Below are positions 17,465-37,937 of a stretch of 64,000 nucleotides of DNA, one piece after another. A program made the position numbers and the translations under genes. Below the pieces are notes generated by a model. That model was not told the origin of the DNA. It did no database searches and saw nothing but the letters and a program-made list of their open reading frames with translations. The stretch spans positions 1 to 64,000 of the forward strand of contig NZ_JAAVXB010000005.1 in NCBI RefSeq assembly GCF_012241385.1, given 5' to 3'. The stretch's first letter is position 1. Each line of letters starts with the position of its first letter. This stretch comes from Solimonas marina. Lineage in GTDB: Bacteria; Pseudomonadota; Gammaproteobacteria; Nevskiales; Nevskiaceae.

Positions 17465-17540
17465 AGGGCGATAGCTCAACTGGTAGAGCGGCGGTCTCCA
17501 AAACCGCAGGTTGGGGGTTCGAAACCCTCTCGCCCTGCCA
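17465..17540 (+). tRNA. tRNA-Trp (CCA)
   Basis: A 76-nt cloverleaf with acceptor stem AGGGCGA/TCGCCCT and encoded CCA. The anticodon CCA is at 17498-17500. Placement just before secE is common in proteobacteria. Confidence 0.97.
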
Positions 17541-17583
17541 CGCAGCGTCGCCGGAATGTCTGCGGGGCCCAAGTAGCGAGTTC

Positions 17584-17970
17584 ATGGAAGCCCAACATAC
17601 CGAGAAAGCTGGTTCTGCGGCCAAGGACACAGCTCTTCTGATCATTGCCGCGATCGTTCTGATCGGCGGCATGTTTGCGTTTTATTACTTCGAAGGCCAG
17701 CTCAACGCCCTGGTGCGGACGTTGATGATCCTGGGTGCCTTCGCGGCCACGCTTGCGCTCGCCTATCAGACGGCGCTGGGGCGTGACCTCTGGGGCTACG
17801 TCAGCGGCGCGCGCATTGAAATGCGCAAGGTCGTCTGGCCGACGCGCCAGGAAGCCGTGCAGACAACCCTGATGATCGTCATCGTCGTGGCCGTGATGGC
17901 GCTGCTGATTGCCGGACTCGACTGGGTGCTGTTGCGCGGCGTCGAGCTCCTGACCGGACGGGGGGCGTGA
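17584..17970 (+). CDS. secE: Preprotein translocase subunit SecE
   Basis: A 128-residue SecE, the clamp subunit of SecYEG. It has three hydrophobic segments (about 17-36, 44-62, 95-118), as in the long enterobacterial form. The conserved cytoplasmic amphipathic stretch [17 protein letters not shown] precedes the last helix. It is followed immediately by nusG. Confidence 0.95.
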   Translation: MEAQHTEKAGSAAKDTALLIIAAIVLIGGMFAFYYFEGQLNALVRTLMILGAFAATLALAYQTALGRDLWGYVSGARIEMRKVVWPTRQEAVQTTLMIVIVVAVMALLIAGLDWVLLRGVELLTGRGA

Positions 17971-17972
17971 CG

Positions 17973-18506
17973 ATGACGATGCGCTGGTACGTCGTACATG
18001 CGTATTCGCAGTACGAAAATTCGGTCATGAAGGCGCTCCGCGAGCGTATCAATCGGGCGGGTCTGCAGGAGCAGTTTGGCGACATCCTGGTGCCGACCGA
18101 AGAGGTCGTCGAGATCAAGGAAGGCGTCAAGCGCACCACTGAGCGCAAGTTCTTCCCGGGTTACGTTCTGGTCCAGATGGACATGAACGAAGACACCTGG
18201 CATCTCGTCAAATCGACGCCGAAGGTCATGGGCTTCATCGGTGGTACGCCGGACAAGCCGGCGCCGATCAGCGACAAGGAAGCCGAGCGCATCCTCAATC
18301 GCGTGACCGAGTCCGTCGAGAAGCCGCGTCCGAAGACGCTGTTCGAGCCGGGTGAGTCGGTGCGCGTCAAGGAAGGTCCGTTCGCGGACTTCCAGGGCGT
18401 TGTCGAAGAGGTCAACTACGAAAAGAACCGTCTGCGCGTGTCGGTCCTGATTTTCGGCCGCGCCACCCCCGTCGACCTCGAATTCGGTCAGGTCGAGAAG
18501 GGGTGA
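17973..18506 (+). CDS. nusG: Transcription termination/antitermination factor NusG
   Basis: A 177-residue NusG that binds RNA polymerase and couples it to Rho or S10. The NGN domain starts [12 protein letters not shown] and contains [13 protein letters not shown]; the C-terminal KOW domain contains [13 protein letters not shown]. The start is ambiguous: GTG 17967 (overlapping secE), ATG 17973 or ATG 17979. ATG 17973 is best spaced from GGGGGC. The TGA stop is buried in a 16-bp hairpin. Confidence 0.95.
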   Translation: MTMRWYVVHAYSQYENSVMKALRERINRAGLQEQFGDILVPTEEVVEIKEGVKRTTERKFFPGYVLVQMDMNEDTWHLVKSTPKVMGFIGGTPDKPAPISDKEAERILNRVTESVEKPRPKTLFEPGESVRVKEGPFADFQGVVEEVNYEKNRLRVSVLIFGRATPVDLEFGQVEKG

Positions 18507-18847
18507 ACTGCAGGGGAGCACGGCTCCCCTGCAGTTCACGCCCGGCCAGGGATGGCCGGGCCGGGCGTTCCAGCCGCGACGAAGTTGCGCCCGGGACGGC
18601 CACGCAGAGGTATCAGCGGAACGCGCCTTGAACGGCGCGCCGCCGTAACCGCCCCGCCAGAAATGGCGCGGTCAGACACCCCGCCGCGCCGGTCGCGCCA
18701 GGGGTGTCGGCGCCAGCAGCGCGCCAACAGACTCCGGGCCGCAGTCGGGTCCGCCGTCGAACGTATTTAGGACGAAGCCGCTCCCGCAGGGCTTCGAAAC
18801 ATCGGGGAGCCTGACAACAGGCGTTTGCACCCACTTTGGAGTAAGTC
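18504..18847 (+). promoter_or_regulatory. Structured 340-nt leader between nusG and rplK
   Basis: No gene is seen here. There are at least four hairpins. A 16-bp perfect stem with ACG loop (18504-18538) includes the nusG stop. An 8-bp CCCGGCCA/TGGCCGGG stem with a GGGA loop spans 18541-18560. CGCGCC/GGCGCG lies at 18622-18639, and GACACCCC/GGGGTGTC encloses 18675-18708. None has a U-tract. The region would be the 5' leader of the L11-L1 operon, where L1 autoregulation is known in E. coli; no L1 site was proved. The rplK Shine-Dalgarno sequence is GGAG just before 18848. Confidence 0.6.
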
Positions 18848-19279
18848 ATGGCAAAGAAGGTCTCGGCCTACATCAAGCTGCAGATTCCTGCAGGCAAGGC
18901 CAACCCGGCGCCGCCGGTCGGTCCGGCGCTCGGTCAGAACGGCGTCAACATCATGGAGTTCTGCAAGCAGTTCAACGCTGCGACGCAGAAGCTCGAGCCG
19001 GGTCTGCCGACTCCGGTCGTGATCACGGTCTATTCGGACCGCTCGTTCACGTTCATCACCAAGACGCCGCCGGCGACGACGCTGATCAAGAAGGCCGCCG
19101 GCATCGATTCCGGTTCGCCGACGCCGCACACCAAGAAGGTGGGCAAGATCACCAAGGCGCAGGTCGAGGAAATCGCCAAGGCGAAGATGCCGGACCTCAA
19201 TGCCGGCAGCATGGACGCGGCGATGCGCCTGATCGCAGGCTCCGCCCGTTCGATGGGCATCGAAGTGGTGGAGAAGTAA
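18848..19279 (+). CDS. rplK: 50S ribosomal protein L11 (uL11)
   Basis: A 143-residue uL11, part of the GTPase-associated centre. The N-terminal segment [20 protein letters not shown] (residues 8-27) is the thiostrepton-region signature. The C-terminal rRNA-binding domain ends [13 protein letters not shown]. It is followed 3 bp later by rplA. Confidence 0.98.
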   Translation: MAKKVSAYIKLQIPAGKANPAPPVGPALGQNGVNIMEFCKQFNAATQKLEPGLPTPVVITVYSDRSFTFITKTPPATTLIKKAAGIDSGSPTPHTKKVGKITKAQVEEIAKAKMPDLNAGSMDAAMRLIAGSARSMGIEVVEK

Positions 19280-19282
19280 GCC

Positions 19283-19978
19283 ATGGCGAAGATCACGAAG
19301 AAGCAGAAGGCGCTGGCGGGCAAGGTCGAAGCCGGCAAGCTGTACGACCTCGACGGTGCGATCGCAATCCTCAAGGAATGCGCGACGTCGAAGTTCAAGG
19401 AGTCGATCGACATGTCGATCAACCTCGGCGTCGATCCGCGCAAGTCGGACCAGAATGTTCGCGGTTCGACGGTGCTGCCGCACGGTAACGGCAAGTCGGT
19501 TCGCGTTGCGGTGTTCGCGCAGGGCGAGAAGGCCGAGCAGGCCAAGGCCGCCGGTGCTGACGCGGTCGGCATGGACGACCTCGCCGCCAAGATGAAGGAA
19601 GGCGATCTGTCGTATCAGGTCGTCATCGCCGAACCGGCCGCGATGCGCGTCGTCGGTGCGCTGGGTCAGGTGCTGGGTCCGCGCGGCCTGATGCCGAACC
19701 CGAAGACGGGCACGGTCACGCCGAACGTCGCCGAAGCGGTCAAGAACGCCAAGGCCGGTATGGCGAAGTTCCGTACCGACAAGGGCGGCATCGTGCATTG
19801 CTCGGTGGCGGCGGTCGACTTCGACGTCGAGAAGATCAAGGACAATCTGATCGCGGTCGTGCGCGATGTGCGCAAGGCCAAGCCGACTTCGTCGAAGGGC
19901 GTCTACATCAAGAAGGTGACGCTGTCGACGACGATGGGCCCGGGCGTGCGCATCGATGTCGGTTCGCTGCCGGAATAA
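19283..19978 (+). CDS. rplA: 50S ribosomal protein L1 (uL1)
   Basis: A 231-residue uL1 of the ribosomal L1 stalk, and by analogy the translational repressor of rplK-rplA. The segment [15 protein letters not shown] is the family signature. Start ATG 19283 lies 3 nt after the rplK stop. Confidence 0.98.
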   Translation: MAKITKKQKALAGKVEAGKLYDLDGAIAILKECATSKFKESIDMSINLGVDPRKSDQNVRGSTVLPHGNGKSVRVAVFAQGEKAEQAKAAGADAVGMDDLAAKMKEGDLSYQVVIAEPAAMRVVGALGQVLGPRGLMPNPKTGTVTPNVAEAVKNAKAGMAKFRTDKGGIVHCSVAAVDFDVEKIKDNLIAVVRDVRKAKPTSSKGVYIKKVTLSTTMGPGVRIDVGSLPE

Positions 19979-20273
19979 GTTGAATCCCGTGCCGATGCCC
20001 TGAAGTAAGGGCATCGGTGCCGGTTCGGTGGGGCGGGCACGCCGCCTGCGCCACCGAGCCGTGAAAGTTTCCCAGCATGATGCGTGGCGGTGCGGGATGG
20101 CCGTCGTCGCAGTCGTAACTTTGAAGTGTGGCGCATGCCTCACATCGAAGACCGTCAGTGGCCCCGAGCAGCAGGGACGGGCATTAAAGGTCGCAAGACC
20201 GCTGTCGTAGATAGGCCGGTTCGATAAAGCCGCAAGGCATAAGAGCCGATTTTTGAGGCAACTAGGAGTTCTG
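19979..20273 (+). promoter_or_regulatory. rplJ leader with paired hairpins (probable L10-L12 control region)
   Basis: 295 bp without a gene. CCGATGCCCT/AGGGCATCGG (10 bp, 19992-20017) is followed by an 11-bp arm pair around 20022-20074 (CGGTTCGGTGG with CCACCGAGCCG, one G-U pair). The A-rich part before rplJ has AGGAG at the start site. In E. coli the L10-L12 complex binds a folded leader here and represses rplJL; the position fits, but the binding site itself was not identified. Confidence 0.6.
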
Positions 20274-20807
20274 ATGGCTCTCAGGCTGAATGACAAGAAG
20301 GCCCTGGTTGCGGAAGTGAACGATGTCGCCAAGCGCGCGCTATCGGCCGTTGCGGCCGAATATCGCGGCCTGACGGCCGGCAAGTTCGACGAACTGCGTG
20401 CAAAGGCCCGTGAAAACGGCGTCTACCTGCATGTCGTCAAGAACTCGCTGGCGACGCGGGCGGTCGAGGGCACCGAATTCGAGTGCCTGAAGACAGCGCT
20501 GGTGGGACCGCTTGTTCTCGGTTTCTCGCTTGAGGATCCGGGTTCGGTCGGTCGCGTCATCAAGGACTTCGCCAAAGACAACGACAAGCTCGTGGTCAAG
20601 GCGGTCGCGGTCGGTGGCACCCTGTACGGTGCTGCGGACATCGAACGTCTGGCTTCGCTGCCGACGAAGGAGCAGGCCCTCGCCATTCTGGCAGGCACGC
20701 TCCAGGCGCCGATCAGCAAGTTTGTCCGCACTCTGGCGGAACCCGCTGCGAAGGTCACCCGCGCCGTCAAGGCCGTGGGCGATTCCAAGCAGGACGCGTC
20801 GGCGTAA
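20274..20807 (+). CDS. rplJ: 50S ribosomal protein L10 (uL10)
   Basis: A 177-residue uL10, the base of the L7/L12 stalk. The N-terminal rRNA-binding domain contains EYRGLTAGKFDELR and VVKNSLATRAV; the C-terminal helix anchors L12 dimers. ATG 20274 follows AGGAG; the upstream in-frame ATG 20253 precedes that site and is not used. Confidence 0.97.
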   Translation: MALRLNDKKALVAEVNDVAKRALSAVAAEYRGLTAGKFDELRAKARENGVYLHVVKNSLATRAVEGTEFECLKTALVGPLVLGFSLEDPGSVGRVIKDFAKDNDKLVVKAVAVGGTLYGAADIERLASLPTKEQALAILAGTLQAPISKFVRTLAEPAAKVTRAVKAVGDSKQDASA

Positions 20808-20861
20808 GCGTTCAATTCCGAATCCAAGGCATTACCACACTTTTTATTGGAGTTTTTAAAG

Positions 20862-21239
20862 ATGGCTACGAAGGAAGAAATCCTCGACGCGATCGCCGGC
20901 ATGTCCGTGATGGACGTCGTCGAGCTCGTCAAGATGATGGAAGACAAGTTCGGCGTGACGGCTGCCGCCCCGGTTGCGGTTGCTGCCGGTCCGGCTGCTG
21001 CGGCTGCCCCGGCTGCTGAAGAGAAGACCGAGTTCACGGTCGTTCTCGCCGGCATCGACTCGGCCAAGAAGGTCAACGTCATCAAGGTCGTGCGCGAAAT
21101 CACCGGTCTGGGCCTCAAGGAAGCCAAGGACCTGGTCGAAGGCGCGCCGCAGACCGTCAAGGAAGGCGTCGACAAGGCCGCCGCCGAAGAGATCAAGAAG
21201 AAGCTGGAAGAAGGCGGCGGCAAGGTCGAGCTGAAGTAA
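20862..21239 (+). CDS. rplL: 50S ribosomal protein L7/L12 (bL12)
   Basis: A 125-residue bL12 stalk protein that recruits translational GTPases. The N-terminal dimerisation domain (1-33) is joined by an Ala-rich hinge (about 35-52) to the C-terminal domain with [18 protein letters not shown] 20862 matches the conserved MATKEEIL start. Confidence 0.98.
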   Translation: MATKEEILDAIAGMSVMDVVELVKMMEDKFGVTAAAPVAVAAGPAAAAAPAAEEKTEFTVVLAGIDSAKKVNVIKVVREITGLGLKEAKDLVEGAPQTVKEGVDKAAAEEIKKKLEEGGGKVELK

Positions 21240-21288
21240 GCAGACCAAGTCGTTGCTTTTCAAGGCAACTTCTAAGCGTTGAGGTGAA

Positions 21289-21320
21289 GGCTGGGAGCCG
21301 TGATCGGCTCCCGGCCTTTC
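21289..21320 (+). terminator. Attenuator-like hairpin between rplL and rpoB
   Basis: GGCTGGGAGCCG pairs with CGGCTCCCGGCC over a TGAT loop (12 bp, one G-U), followed by only TTTC. This matches the site of the partial rplL-rpoB attenuator in E. coli, which lowers polymerase expression relative to ribosomal proteins. A second 7-bp hairpin (AAACCTC/GAGGTTT, 21340-21357) follows. Confidence 0.65.
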
Positions 21321-21426
21321 GCCGCTAGCGGGAGAACTCAAACCTCTGGCGAGGTTTCAGGTAGCGAGCCAGACGTTTGAATTTTTCGAGGCGCGTTGTG
21401 GCGCCCACTGACGACAGAGGTAACCG

Positions 21427-25575
<4,149 letters not shown>

Positions 25576-25596
25576 GTTGGCGGACGACAGGAGTTA

Positions 25597-29874
<4,278 letters not shown>

Positions 29875-29895
29875 GACGCCTGCGTAGCAGGATCG

Positions 29896-29926
29896 GGGCC
29901 CCGGCCGCGTGCCGGGGCCCTTTTTT
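29896..29926 (+). terminator. Rho-independent terminator after rpoC
   Basis: GGGCCCCGGC/GCCGGGGCCC (10 bp, CGCGT loop) is followed by TTTTTT. It closes the rplKAJL-rpoBC transcript 21 bp after rpoC. Confidence 0.95.
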
Positions 29927-29989
29927 GTCGAAGCGGGGCGCCACGGGTGCCGCCCCGGAGCGGGAAACGGACTTGACACAAGATTGTCG

Positions 29990-30018
29990 TTGACTCCGAG
30001 GCCGCTCACCTTTATGAT
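29990..30018 (+). promoter_or_regulatory. Sigma70 promoter of the str operon
   Basis: TTGACT (29990-29995), an exact 17-bp spacer and TATGAT (30013-30018). It lies 70 bp before the rpsL start and just after the rpoC terminator. A TTGACA at 29973 has no matching -10. Confidence 0.85.
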
Positions 30019-30087
30019 TCGCGCCCTTTCCCGACGGCCGCCCAAGGGGTGGTCCGTCTTTTCTTTGTCAAGCTGGGAAGTTCCATC

Positions 30088-30489
30088 GTGCCAACAGTCA
30101 ACCAGTTAGTGCGCAGCGGCCGCTACGTCGAAGCCACCAAGAGCAAGGTGCCTGCGCTCACCGGTTCGCCGCAAAAGCGTGGCGTCTGCACCCGCGTCTA
30201 CACGACGACGCCGAAGAAGCCGAACTCGGCCCTGCGTAAGGTGTGCAAAGTGCGCCTGACCAACGGTTTCGAAGTCATCTCCTACATCGGTGGCGAAGGC
30301 CACAACCTGCAGGAGCATTCGGTCGTCATGATTCGTGGCGGTCGTGTCAAGGATCTTCCCGGCGTGCGCTATCACACGGTTCGCGGTGCGCTCGACTGCG
30401 CTGGCATCGACAAGCGTCGCCAGGGCCGTTCGAAGTATGGCGCCAAGCGTCCCAAGGCTGGCGGCGCCACCGCTGCCAAGAAGAAGTAA
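30088..30489 (+). CDS. rpsL: 30S ribosomal protein S12 (uS12)
   Basis: A 133-residue uS12 at the decoding centre. The start is GTG 30088, giving the conserved VNQLVR beginning; the longer frame back to 30049 overlaps the promoter leader. [14 protein letters not shown] and [14 protein letters not shown] are wild type at the streptomycin-resistance Lys positions. A nine-residue basic tail (GGATAAKKK) extends past the E. coli end. Confidence 0.97.
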   Translation: MPTVNQLVRSGRYVEATKSKVPALTGSPQKRGVCTRVYTTTPKKPNSALRKVCKVRLTNGFEVISYIGGEGHNLQEHSVVMIRGGRVKDLPGVRYHTVRGALDCAGIDKRRQGRSKYGAKRPKAGGATAAKKK

Positions 30490-30492
30490 GGC

Positions 30493-30536
30493 CGGGCCTC
30501 GAAAGGCCCGAGTAAGGCGCGAAATCACTCGCGCCT
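30493..30536 (+). promoter_or_regulatory. Tandem hairpins between rpsL and rpsG (possible S7 operator)
   Basis: CGGGCCT/AGGCCCG with a CGAA tetraloop (30493-30510) and AGGCGCG/CGCGCCT (30515-30536) fill the rpsL-rpsG spacer. In E. coli S7 represses its operon from this spacer. Function here is inferred from position only. Confidence 0.45.
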
Positions 30537-30560
30537 GAAGACCACTGAAGGATTCAAGTC

Positions 30561-31034
30561 ATGTCCCGTCGTCGCAAGCCGGAAATCCGCAAGGTTCTCC
30601 CTGATCCGAAGTTCAAGAGCGAACTCGTCTCGAAGTTCGTCAACATGGTGATGGAAGACGGCAAGAAGTCCGTCGCCGAAAAGATCGTCTACGGCGCCCT
30701 CGATCAGATCGTTGCCAAGAAGAGCGTCGAGGCCCCGGCCGAGTTCCTGCAGGCCGCCTTCGACAACGTCGCGCCGACGGTCGAGGTCAAGAGCCGCCGC
30801 GTCGGTGGTGCCACCTACCAGGTGCCGGTCGAAGTTCGCGCCAGCCGTCGTACCACGCTGGCCATGCGCTGGGTCATCGCTGCGGCGATCGCGCGTGGCG
30901 AGCAGGGTATGGAAAATCGCCTGGCCGGCGAGCTGATCGATGCGTCCGAACATCGCGGCGCCGCCGTCAAGAAGCGCGAAGACACGCACAAGATGGCCGA
31001 AGCCAACAAGGCTTTCGCCCATTTCCGCTGGTAA
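30561..31034 (+). CDS. rpsG: 30S ribosomal protein S7 (uS7)
   Basis: A 157-residue uS7, primary 16S rRNA binder of the 30S head. It begins [18 protein letters not shown] and contains [12 protein letters not shown]; the C-terminus [15 protein letters not shown] is conserved. The TAA is followed by a 75-bp spacer before fusA. Confidence 0.98.
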   Translation: MSRRRKPEIRKVLPDPKFKSELVSKFVNMVMEDGKKSVAEKIVYGALDQIVAKKSVEAPAEFLQAAFDNVAPTVEVKSRRVGGATYQVPVEVRASRRTTLAMRWVIAAAIARGEQGMENRLAGELIDASEHRGAAVKKREDTHKMAEANKAFAHFRW

Positions 31035-31057
31035 GTAAGACCTCTTCCCCATTGCAC

Positions 31058-31090
31058 AGCGGGCTCCCGGCCTCATATCGGGAGCCCGCT
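31058..31090 (+). other. 11-bp hairpin between rpsG and fusA
   Basis: AGCGGGCTCCC/GGGAGCCCGCT around an 11-base loop, followed by TAGTTAG rather than a T-run. It is probably a processing or partial attenuation element within the str operon. Confidence 0.5.
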
Positions 31091-31109
31091 TAGTTAGAAC
31101 GAGTTCAAC

Positions 31110-33203
<2,094 letters not shown>

Positions 33204-33260
33204 TCATCAACGCGGCGCCTCCGGCGTCTCTGATCTGCAGATTGGTAGAGGAATACGATC

Positions 33261-34454
<1,194 letters not shown>

Positions 34455-34480
34455 TTCTCGAAACCGCTTTACTTTTGTCG

Positions 34481-34509
34481 GGGGCGCGAATAAAATTCGC
34501 GCCCCTTTT
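34481..34509 (+). terminator. Rho-independent terminator after tuf-2
   Basis: GGGGCGCGAAT/ATTCGCGCCCC (11 bp, AAA loop) is followed by TTTT. It separates the str operon from the S10 operon. Confidence 0.88.
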
Positions 34510-34515
34510 GTTCCT

Positions 34516-34527
34516 CGCTCTTTAAAC
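34516..34527 (+). promoter_or_regulatory. boxA-like element upstream of rpsJ
   Basis: CGCTCTTTAAAC matches the boxA consensus CGCTCTTTAACA at ten of twelve positions. boxA RNA is bound by NusB with NusE, and NusE is S10, encoded 14 bp downstream. It may allow antitermination into the 10-kb S10-spc region, or feedback by S10. No clear promoter lies between the terminator and rpsJ. Confidence 0.45.
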
Positions 34528-34540
34528 CGGAAACCACAGC

Positions 34541-34858
34541 ATGGCCGCGACCAGCCAATCTATTCGCATCCGGCTCAAGGCTTTTGACCATCGTCTGATC
34601 GACAAGTCAGCGAAGGAAATCGTCGAGACCGCGAAGCGCACCGGTGCCGTCGTGCGCGGGCCGATTCCTCTGCCCACGCGTAAGGAACGTTTCACCGTTC
34701 TCGCATCGCCGCACGTCGACAAGGACGCGCGTGACCAGTACGAAATCCGCACGCACAAGCGGCTCATGCAGATCGTCGATCCGACGGAAAAGACCGTCGA
34801 CGCGCTCTCCAAGCTCGATCTGCCTGCGGGCGTCGAAGTTCAGATCTCGCTGAGCTAA
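34541..34858 (+). CDS. rpsJ: 30S ribosomal protein S10 / NusE (uS10)
   Basis: A 105-residue uS10, also the NusE antitermination factor. It contains [14 protein letters not shown] and the conserved [32 protein letters not shown] is the loop that inserts into the 30S head. First gene of the S10 operon. Confidence 0.98.
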   Translation: MAATSQSIRIRLKAFDHRLIDKSAKEIVETAKRTGAVVRGPIPLPTRKERFTVLASPHVDKDARDQYEIRTHKRLMQIVDPTEKTVDALSKLDLPAGVEVQISLS

Positions 34859-34871
34859 GGAGACCACGGAC

Positions 34872-35510
34872 ATGACGATTGCAATTGTGGGCCGCAAGGC
34901 CGGCATGACGCGCATCTTCACGGATGCCGGCGTGTCGATTCCGGTGACCGTTATCGAGTGCACGCCGAACCGCGTCGCTCAGGTGAAGACGGTCGAGACC
35001 GATGGCTACCGCGCCGTGCAGGTGGCGGTTGGCGAACAGAAGCCGGGCCGCGTCAACAAGGCGCTGACCGGGCATTACAAGAAGGCTGGCGTTGCTGCCG
35101 GCCGCGGTCTCTGGGAAATCCGTCTCGCCGAAGGCGAGGGTGCGGACCTGGAAGCCGGCTCCGAGCTGAAGGTCGAACTGTTCGACGGCGTCAAGGCCGT
35201 GGACGTGACCGGCGTCTCGAAGGGCAAGGGTTTCGCCGGCGTGCAGAAGCGCTGGAATTTCGGTGGCGGCCGCGCCACCCACGGTAACTCGCTGTCGCAT
35301 CGCGCCCCGGGCTCCATCGGTCAGCGCCAGGCGCCGGGCCGTGTGTTCAAGGGTAAGAAGATGGCGGGCCATATGGGTTCGGATCGCGTTACGACGCTGA
35401 ATCTCGACCTGGTCCGCGTTGATGTGGAGCGCAACCTTCTGTTGGTGAAGGGTGCGGTGCCGGGTGCCACGAATGGTGATGTCATCGTGCGCCCCACGGT
35501 GAAGGCATAA
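34872..35510 (+). CDS. rplC: 50S ribosomal protein L3 (uL3)
   Basis: A 212-residue uL3. It starts [16 protein letters not shown] and has the central extension ([18 protein letters not shown]) that reaches the peptidyl-transferase centre; the Gln methylated by PrmB in E. coli lies in GSIGQ. The C-terminal barrel includes [12 protein letters not shown]. Confidence 0.98.
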   Translation: MTIAIVGRKAGMTRIFTDAGVSIPVTVIECTPNRVAQVKTVETDGYRAVQVAVGEQKPGRVNKALTGHYKKAGVAAGRGLWEIRLAEGEGADLEAGSELKVELFDGVKAVDVTGVSKGKGFAGVQKRWNFGGGRATHGNSLSHRAPGSIGQRQAPGRVFKGKKMAGHMGSDRVTTLNLDLVRVDVERNLLLVKGAVPGATNGDVIVRPTVKA

Positions 35511-35532
35511 CGTTCACTGGGGAAAAACGGCT

Positions 35533-36135
35533 ATGGATATTCAAGTACATAACAGCACGACCAAACTAAACGTTTCGGATGCCATCTTCGGCGCCGACTA
35601 CAACGAGCCGCTGATCCACCAGGTGGTCAGCGCGTATCTCGCTGGCGGCCGCTCGGGCACCAAGGCGCAGCTCGCCAAGGGCGAAGTCCGTGGCGGTGGC
35701 AAGAAGCCGTGGAAGCAGAAGGGCACCGGCCGTGCCCGCTCCGGCTCGATTCGCTCGCCGCTGTGGCGTGGCGGCGGCACGACGTTTGCCGCGACCCCGC
35801 GCGACCACTCGCAGAAGGTCAACCGCAAGATGTACCGCGGCGCCCTGCGTTCGATCGTCGCCGAGCTGGTTCGCCAGAACCATCTGATCATTGCTGAATC
35901 GTTCAGCGTCGCCGCCGCCAAGACCAAAGGTCTGGTCGAGCAGCTGGCGCCGATCGGCTCGGATGTGCTCATCGTCACCGGCGAGCTCGATCAGAACCTG
36001 TTCCTTTCGGCGCGCAATCTGCCGCACGTGGCGGTCTGCGACGTCGAAGCCCTCAACCCGGTCTCGCTGCTGCGCCACGAAAAGGTGCTGATGACGGCGG
36101 ATGCGGTCAAGAAGCTGGAGGCGTGGCTGCAATGA
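35533..36135 (+). CDS. rplD: 50S ribosomal protein L4 (uL4)
   Basis: A 200-residue uL4. The exit-tunnel loop reads [20 protein letters not shown] (residues 55-74). In E. coli L4 also represses the S10 operon. Its TGA overlaps the rplW ATG (ATGA). Confidence 0.98.
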   Translation: MDIQVHNSTTKLNVSDAIFGADYNEPLIHQVVSAYLAGGRSGTKAQLAKGEVRGGGKKPWKQKGTGRARSGSIRSPLWRGGGTTFAATPRDHSQKVNRKMYRGALRSIVAELVRQNHLIIAESFSVAAAKTKGLVEQLAPIGSDVLIVTGELDQNLFLSARNLPHVAVCDVEALNPVSLLRHEKVLMTADAVKKLEAWLQ

Positions 36136-36434
36136 ACGTCGATCGTCTGCATCAGATCATCATCGCGCCGGTCGTCTCGGAAAAGAGCACGCGCGTGGCC
36201 GAAAAGGCCAACCAGGCGGTCTTCAAGGTCGCCCGCGATGCCGAAAAGCCCGAGATCAAGGAAGCGGTGGAAAAGCTGTTCAACGTCAAGGTTGACGGCG
36301 TCCGCACGCTCAACGTGAAGGGCAAGAACAAGCGTTTCGGCCGGTTCTCGGGCAAGCGCTCGGACTGGAAGAAAGCGTACGTCACGCTTGCGCAGGGCCA
36401 GGAAATCGATTTCCTGAGCGGCGCCGGCGCATAA
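36132..36434 (+). CDS. rplW: 50S ribosomal protein L23 (uL23)
   Basis: A 100-residue uL23 at the tunnel exit, where trigger factor and SRP dock. It contains [17 protein letters not shown] and the loop [13 protein letters not shown] 36132 is chosen over an in-frame ATG three codons upstream because it overlaps the rplD stop and gives the usual length. Confidence 0.97.
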   Translation: MNVDRLHQIIIAPVVSEKSTRVAEKANQAVFKVARDAEKPEIKEAVEKLFNVKVDGVRTLNVKGKNKRFGRFSGKRSDWKKAYVTLAQGQEIDFLSGAGA

Positions 36435-36447
36435 CGAGGACACGACG

Positions 36448-37281
36448 ATGCCATTGGTCCAACTCAAGCCGACGTCGCCCGGTACGCGCCACCAGGTCAA
36501 GGTGGTCACCCCGGGTCTGTGGAAGGGCGAGGCGCATGCGCCGCTGCTCGAAAAGCAGAAGAAGTCGGGCGGCCGCAACAACAACGGCCACATCACGACG
36601 CGCCACAAGGGCGGCGGTCACAAGCAGCACTACCGCAAGATCGATTTCAAGCGCAACAAGGATGGCGTCGTCGCCACCGTCGAGCGCGTCGAATACGATC
36701 CGAACCGTAGCGCGCACATCGCGCTGCTGTGCTACGCCGACGGCGAGCGCCGCTACATCATCGCGCCGCGCGGCGTGCAGGCTGGCGACAAGCTGCAGTC
36801 CGGCAAGGACGCGCCGATCAAGGCCGGCAACGCGCTGCCGCTGCGCAACATCCCGATCGGTTCGACGATTCATTGCGTGGAAATGCGTCCGGGCAAGGGT
36901 GCGCAGATCGCGCGCTCGGCCGGCGCTGCGATCCAGCTGGTCGCCCGTGACGGCGCCTACGCGACGATCCGCCTGCGTTCGGGCGAAATGCGCAAGGTTC
37001 TCGACGAGTGCCGCGCCACGGTTGGCGAAGTTGGCAACAACGAGCACAACCTGCGTCAGTACGGCAAGGCCGGCGCCAAGCGCCACCTGGGCGTGCGTCC
37101 GACGGTCCGTGGTGTCGTGATGAACCCGGTCGACCATCCGCACGGCGGTGGTGAAGGCCGCAGCGGCCAAGGCAACCCGCACCCGGTCACGCCTTGGGGT
37201 CAGCAGACCAAGGGCCTCCGCACCCGTAACAACAAGCGCACGCAGAAGTTCATCGTGCGTAGCCGCCATTCGAAGAAGTAA
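36448..37281 (+). CDS. rplB: 50S ribosomal protein L2 (uL2)
   Basis: A 277-residue uL2 needed for subunit joining. The near-catalytic segment [11 protein letters not shown] is intact. The N-terminal RNA-binding half has [16 protein letters not shown]. Confidence 0.98.
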   Translation: MPLVQLKPTSPGTRHQVKVVTPGLWKGEAHAPLLEKQKKSGGRNNNGHITTRHKGGGHKQHYRKIDFKRNKDGVVATVERVEYDPNRSAHIALLCYADGERRYIIAPRGVQAGDKLQSGKDAPIKAGNALPLRNIPIGSTIHCVEMRPGKGAQIARSAGAAIQLVARDGAYATIRLRSGEMRKVLDECRATVGEVGNNEHNLRQYGKAGAKRHLGVRPTVRGVVMNPVDHPHGGGEGRSGQGNPHPVTPWGQQTKGLRTRNNKRTQKFIVRSRHSKK

Positions 37282-37293
37282 GCAGGTACTGTC

Positions 37294-37566
37294 ATGCCTC
37301 GTTCCGTCAAGAAGGGCCCGTTCGTTGACCATCACCTCGCCAAGAAGGTCGAGTCGATGGTGGGCCAGCGCGTGAAGAAGCCGATCAAGACCTGGTCGCG
37401 TCGCTCGATGATCACCCCGGATTTCGTCGGTCTGACGTTCCAGGTGCACAACGGCAAGCAGCACCTGCCGGTCTTCATCACCGACAACATGGTCGGTCAT
37501 AAGCTCGGCGAGTTTGCGCCGACCCGCACGTTCAAGGGGCACGGCGACAAAGCCGTGAAGAAGTGA
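37294..37566 (+). CDS. rpsS: 30S ribosomal protein S19 (uS19)
   Basis: A 90-residue uS19 of the 30S head, starting [15 protein letters not shown]. It contains [17 protein letters not shown] and the conserved [10 protein letters not shown] near the end. It is 12 bp after rplB. Confidence 0.98.
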   Translation: MPRSVKKGPFVDHHLAKKVESMVGQRVKKPIKTWSRRSMITPDFVGLTFQVHNGKQHLPVFITDNMVGHKLGEFAPTRTFKGHGDKAVKK

Positions 37567-37571
37567 GCGCC

Positions 37572-37907
37572 ATGCAGACGCAAGCCATCCTCAAGTTCGT
37601 TCGCCTGTCGCCGAAGAAGGCGCGGGCGGTTGCTGATCTCGTCCGCGGCAAGCCGGTGGACGAGGCGCGCAACATCCTCAAGTACTCCACGCGCAAGCCG
37701 GCCCGCATCCTGTTCAAGGTGCTCGAGTCCGCGATCGCCAACGCCGAAAACAACCACGGCGCTGACGTCGACGAACTGCGCGTCAAGGAGATCTACATCG
37801 ATCAGGGCCCGGTCCTGAAGCGCATCATGCCGCGTGCCAAGGGCCGTGCCGATCGCATCGTCAAGCCGACCAGCCACATCACGATCAAGGTCTCGGACGG
37901 CCAGTAA
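37572..37907 (+). CDS. rplV: 50S ribosomal protein L22 (uL22)
   Basis: A 111-residue uL22 lining the exit tunnel. [19 protein letters not shown] is the globular core, and the tunnel hairpin [13 protein letters not shown] is intact, with no macrolide-resistance type deletion. A GTG at 37563 overlapping the rpsS stop is an alternative start. Confidence 0.96.
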   Translation: MQTQAILKFVRLSPKKARAVADLVRGKPVDEARNILKYSTRKPARILFKVLESAIANAENNHGADVDELRVKEIYIDQGPVLKRIMPRAKGRADRIVKPTSHITIKVSDGQ

Positions 37908-37937
37908 GGCCGCCACGCTCCGGAACAGAGAATACGC

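Noticed and set aside
29973-29978. TTGACA as the -35 of the rpsL promoter
   Set aside because: No -10 at 16-18 bp; the TTGACT at 29990 pairs with TATGAT at exactly 17 bp.
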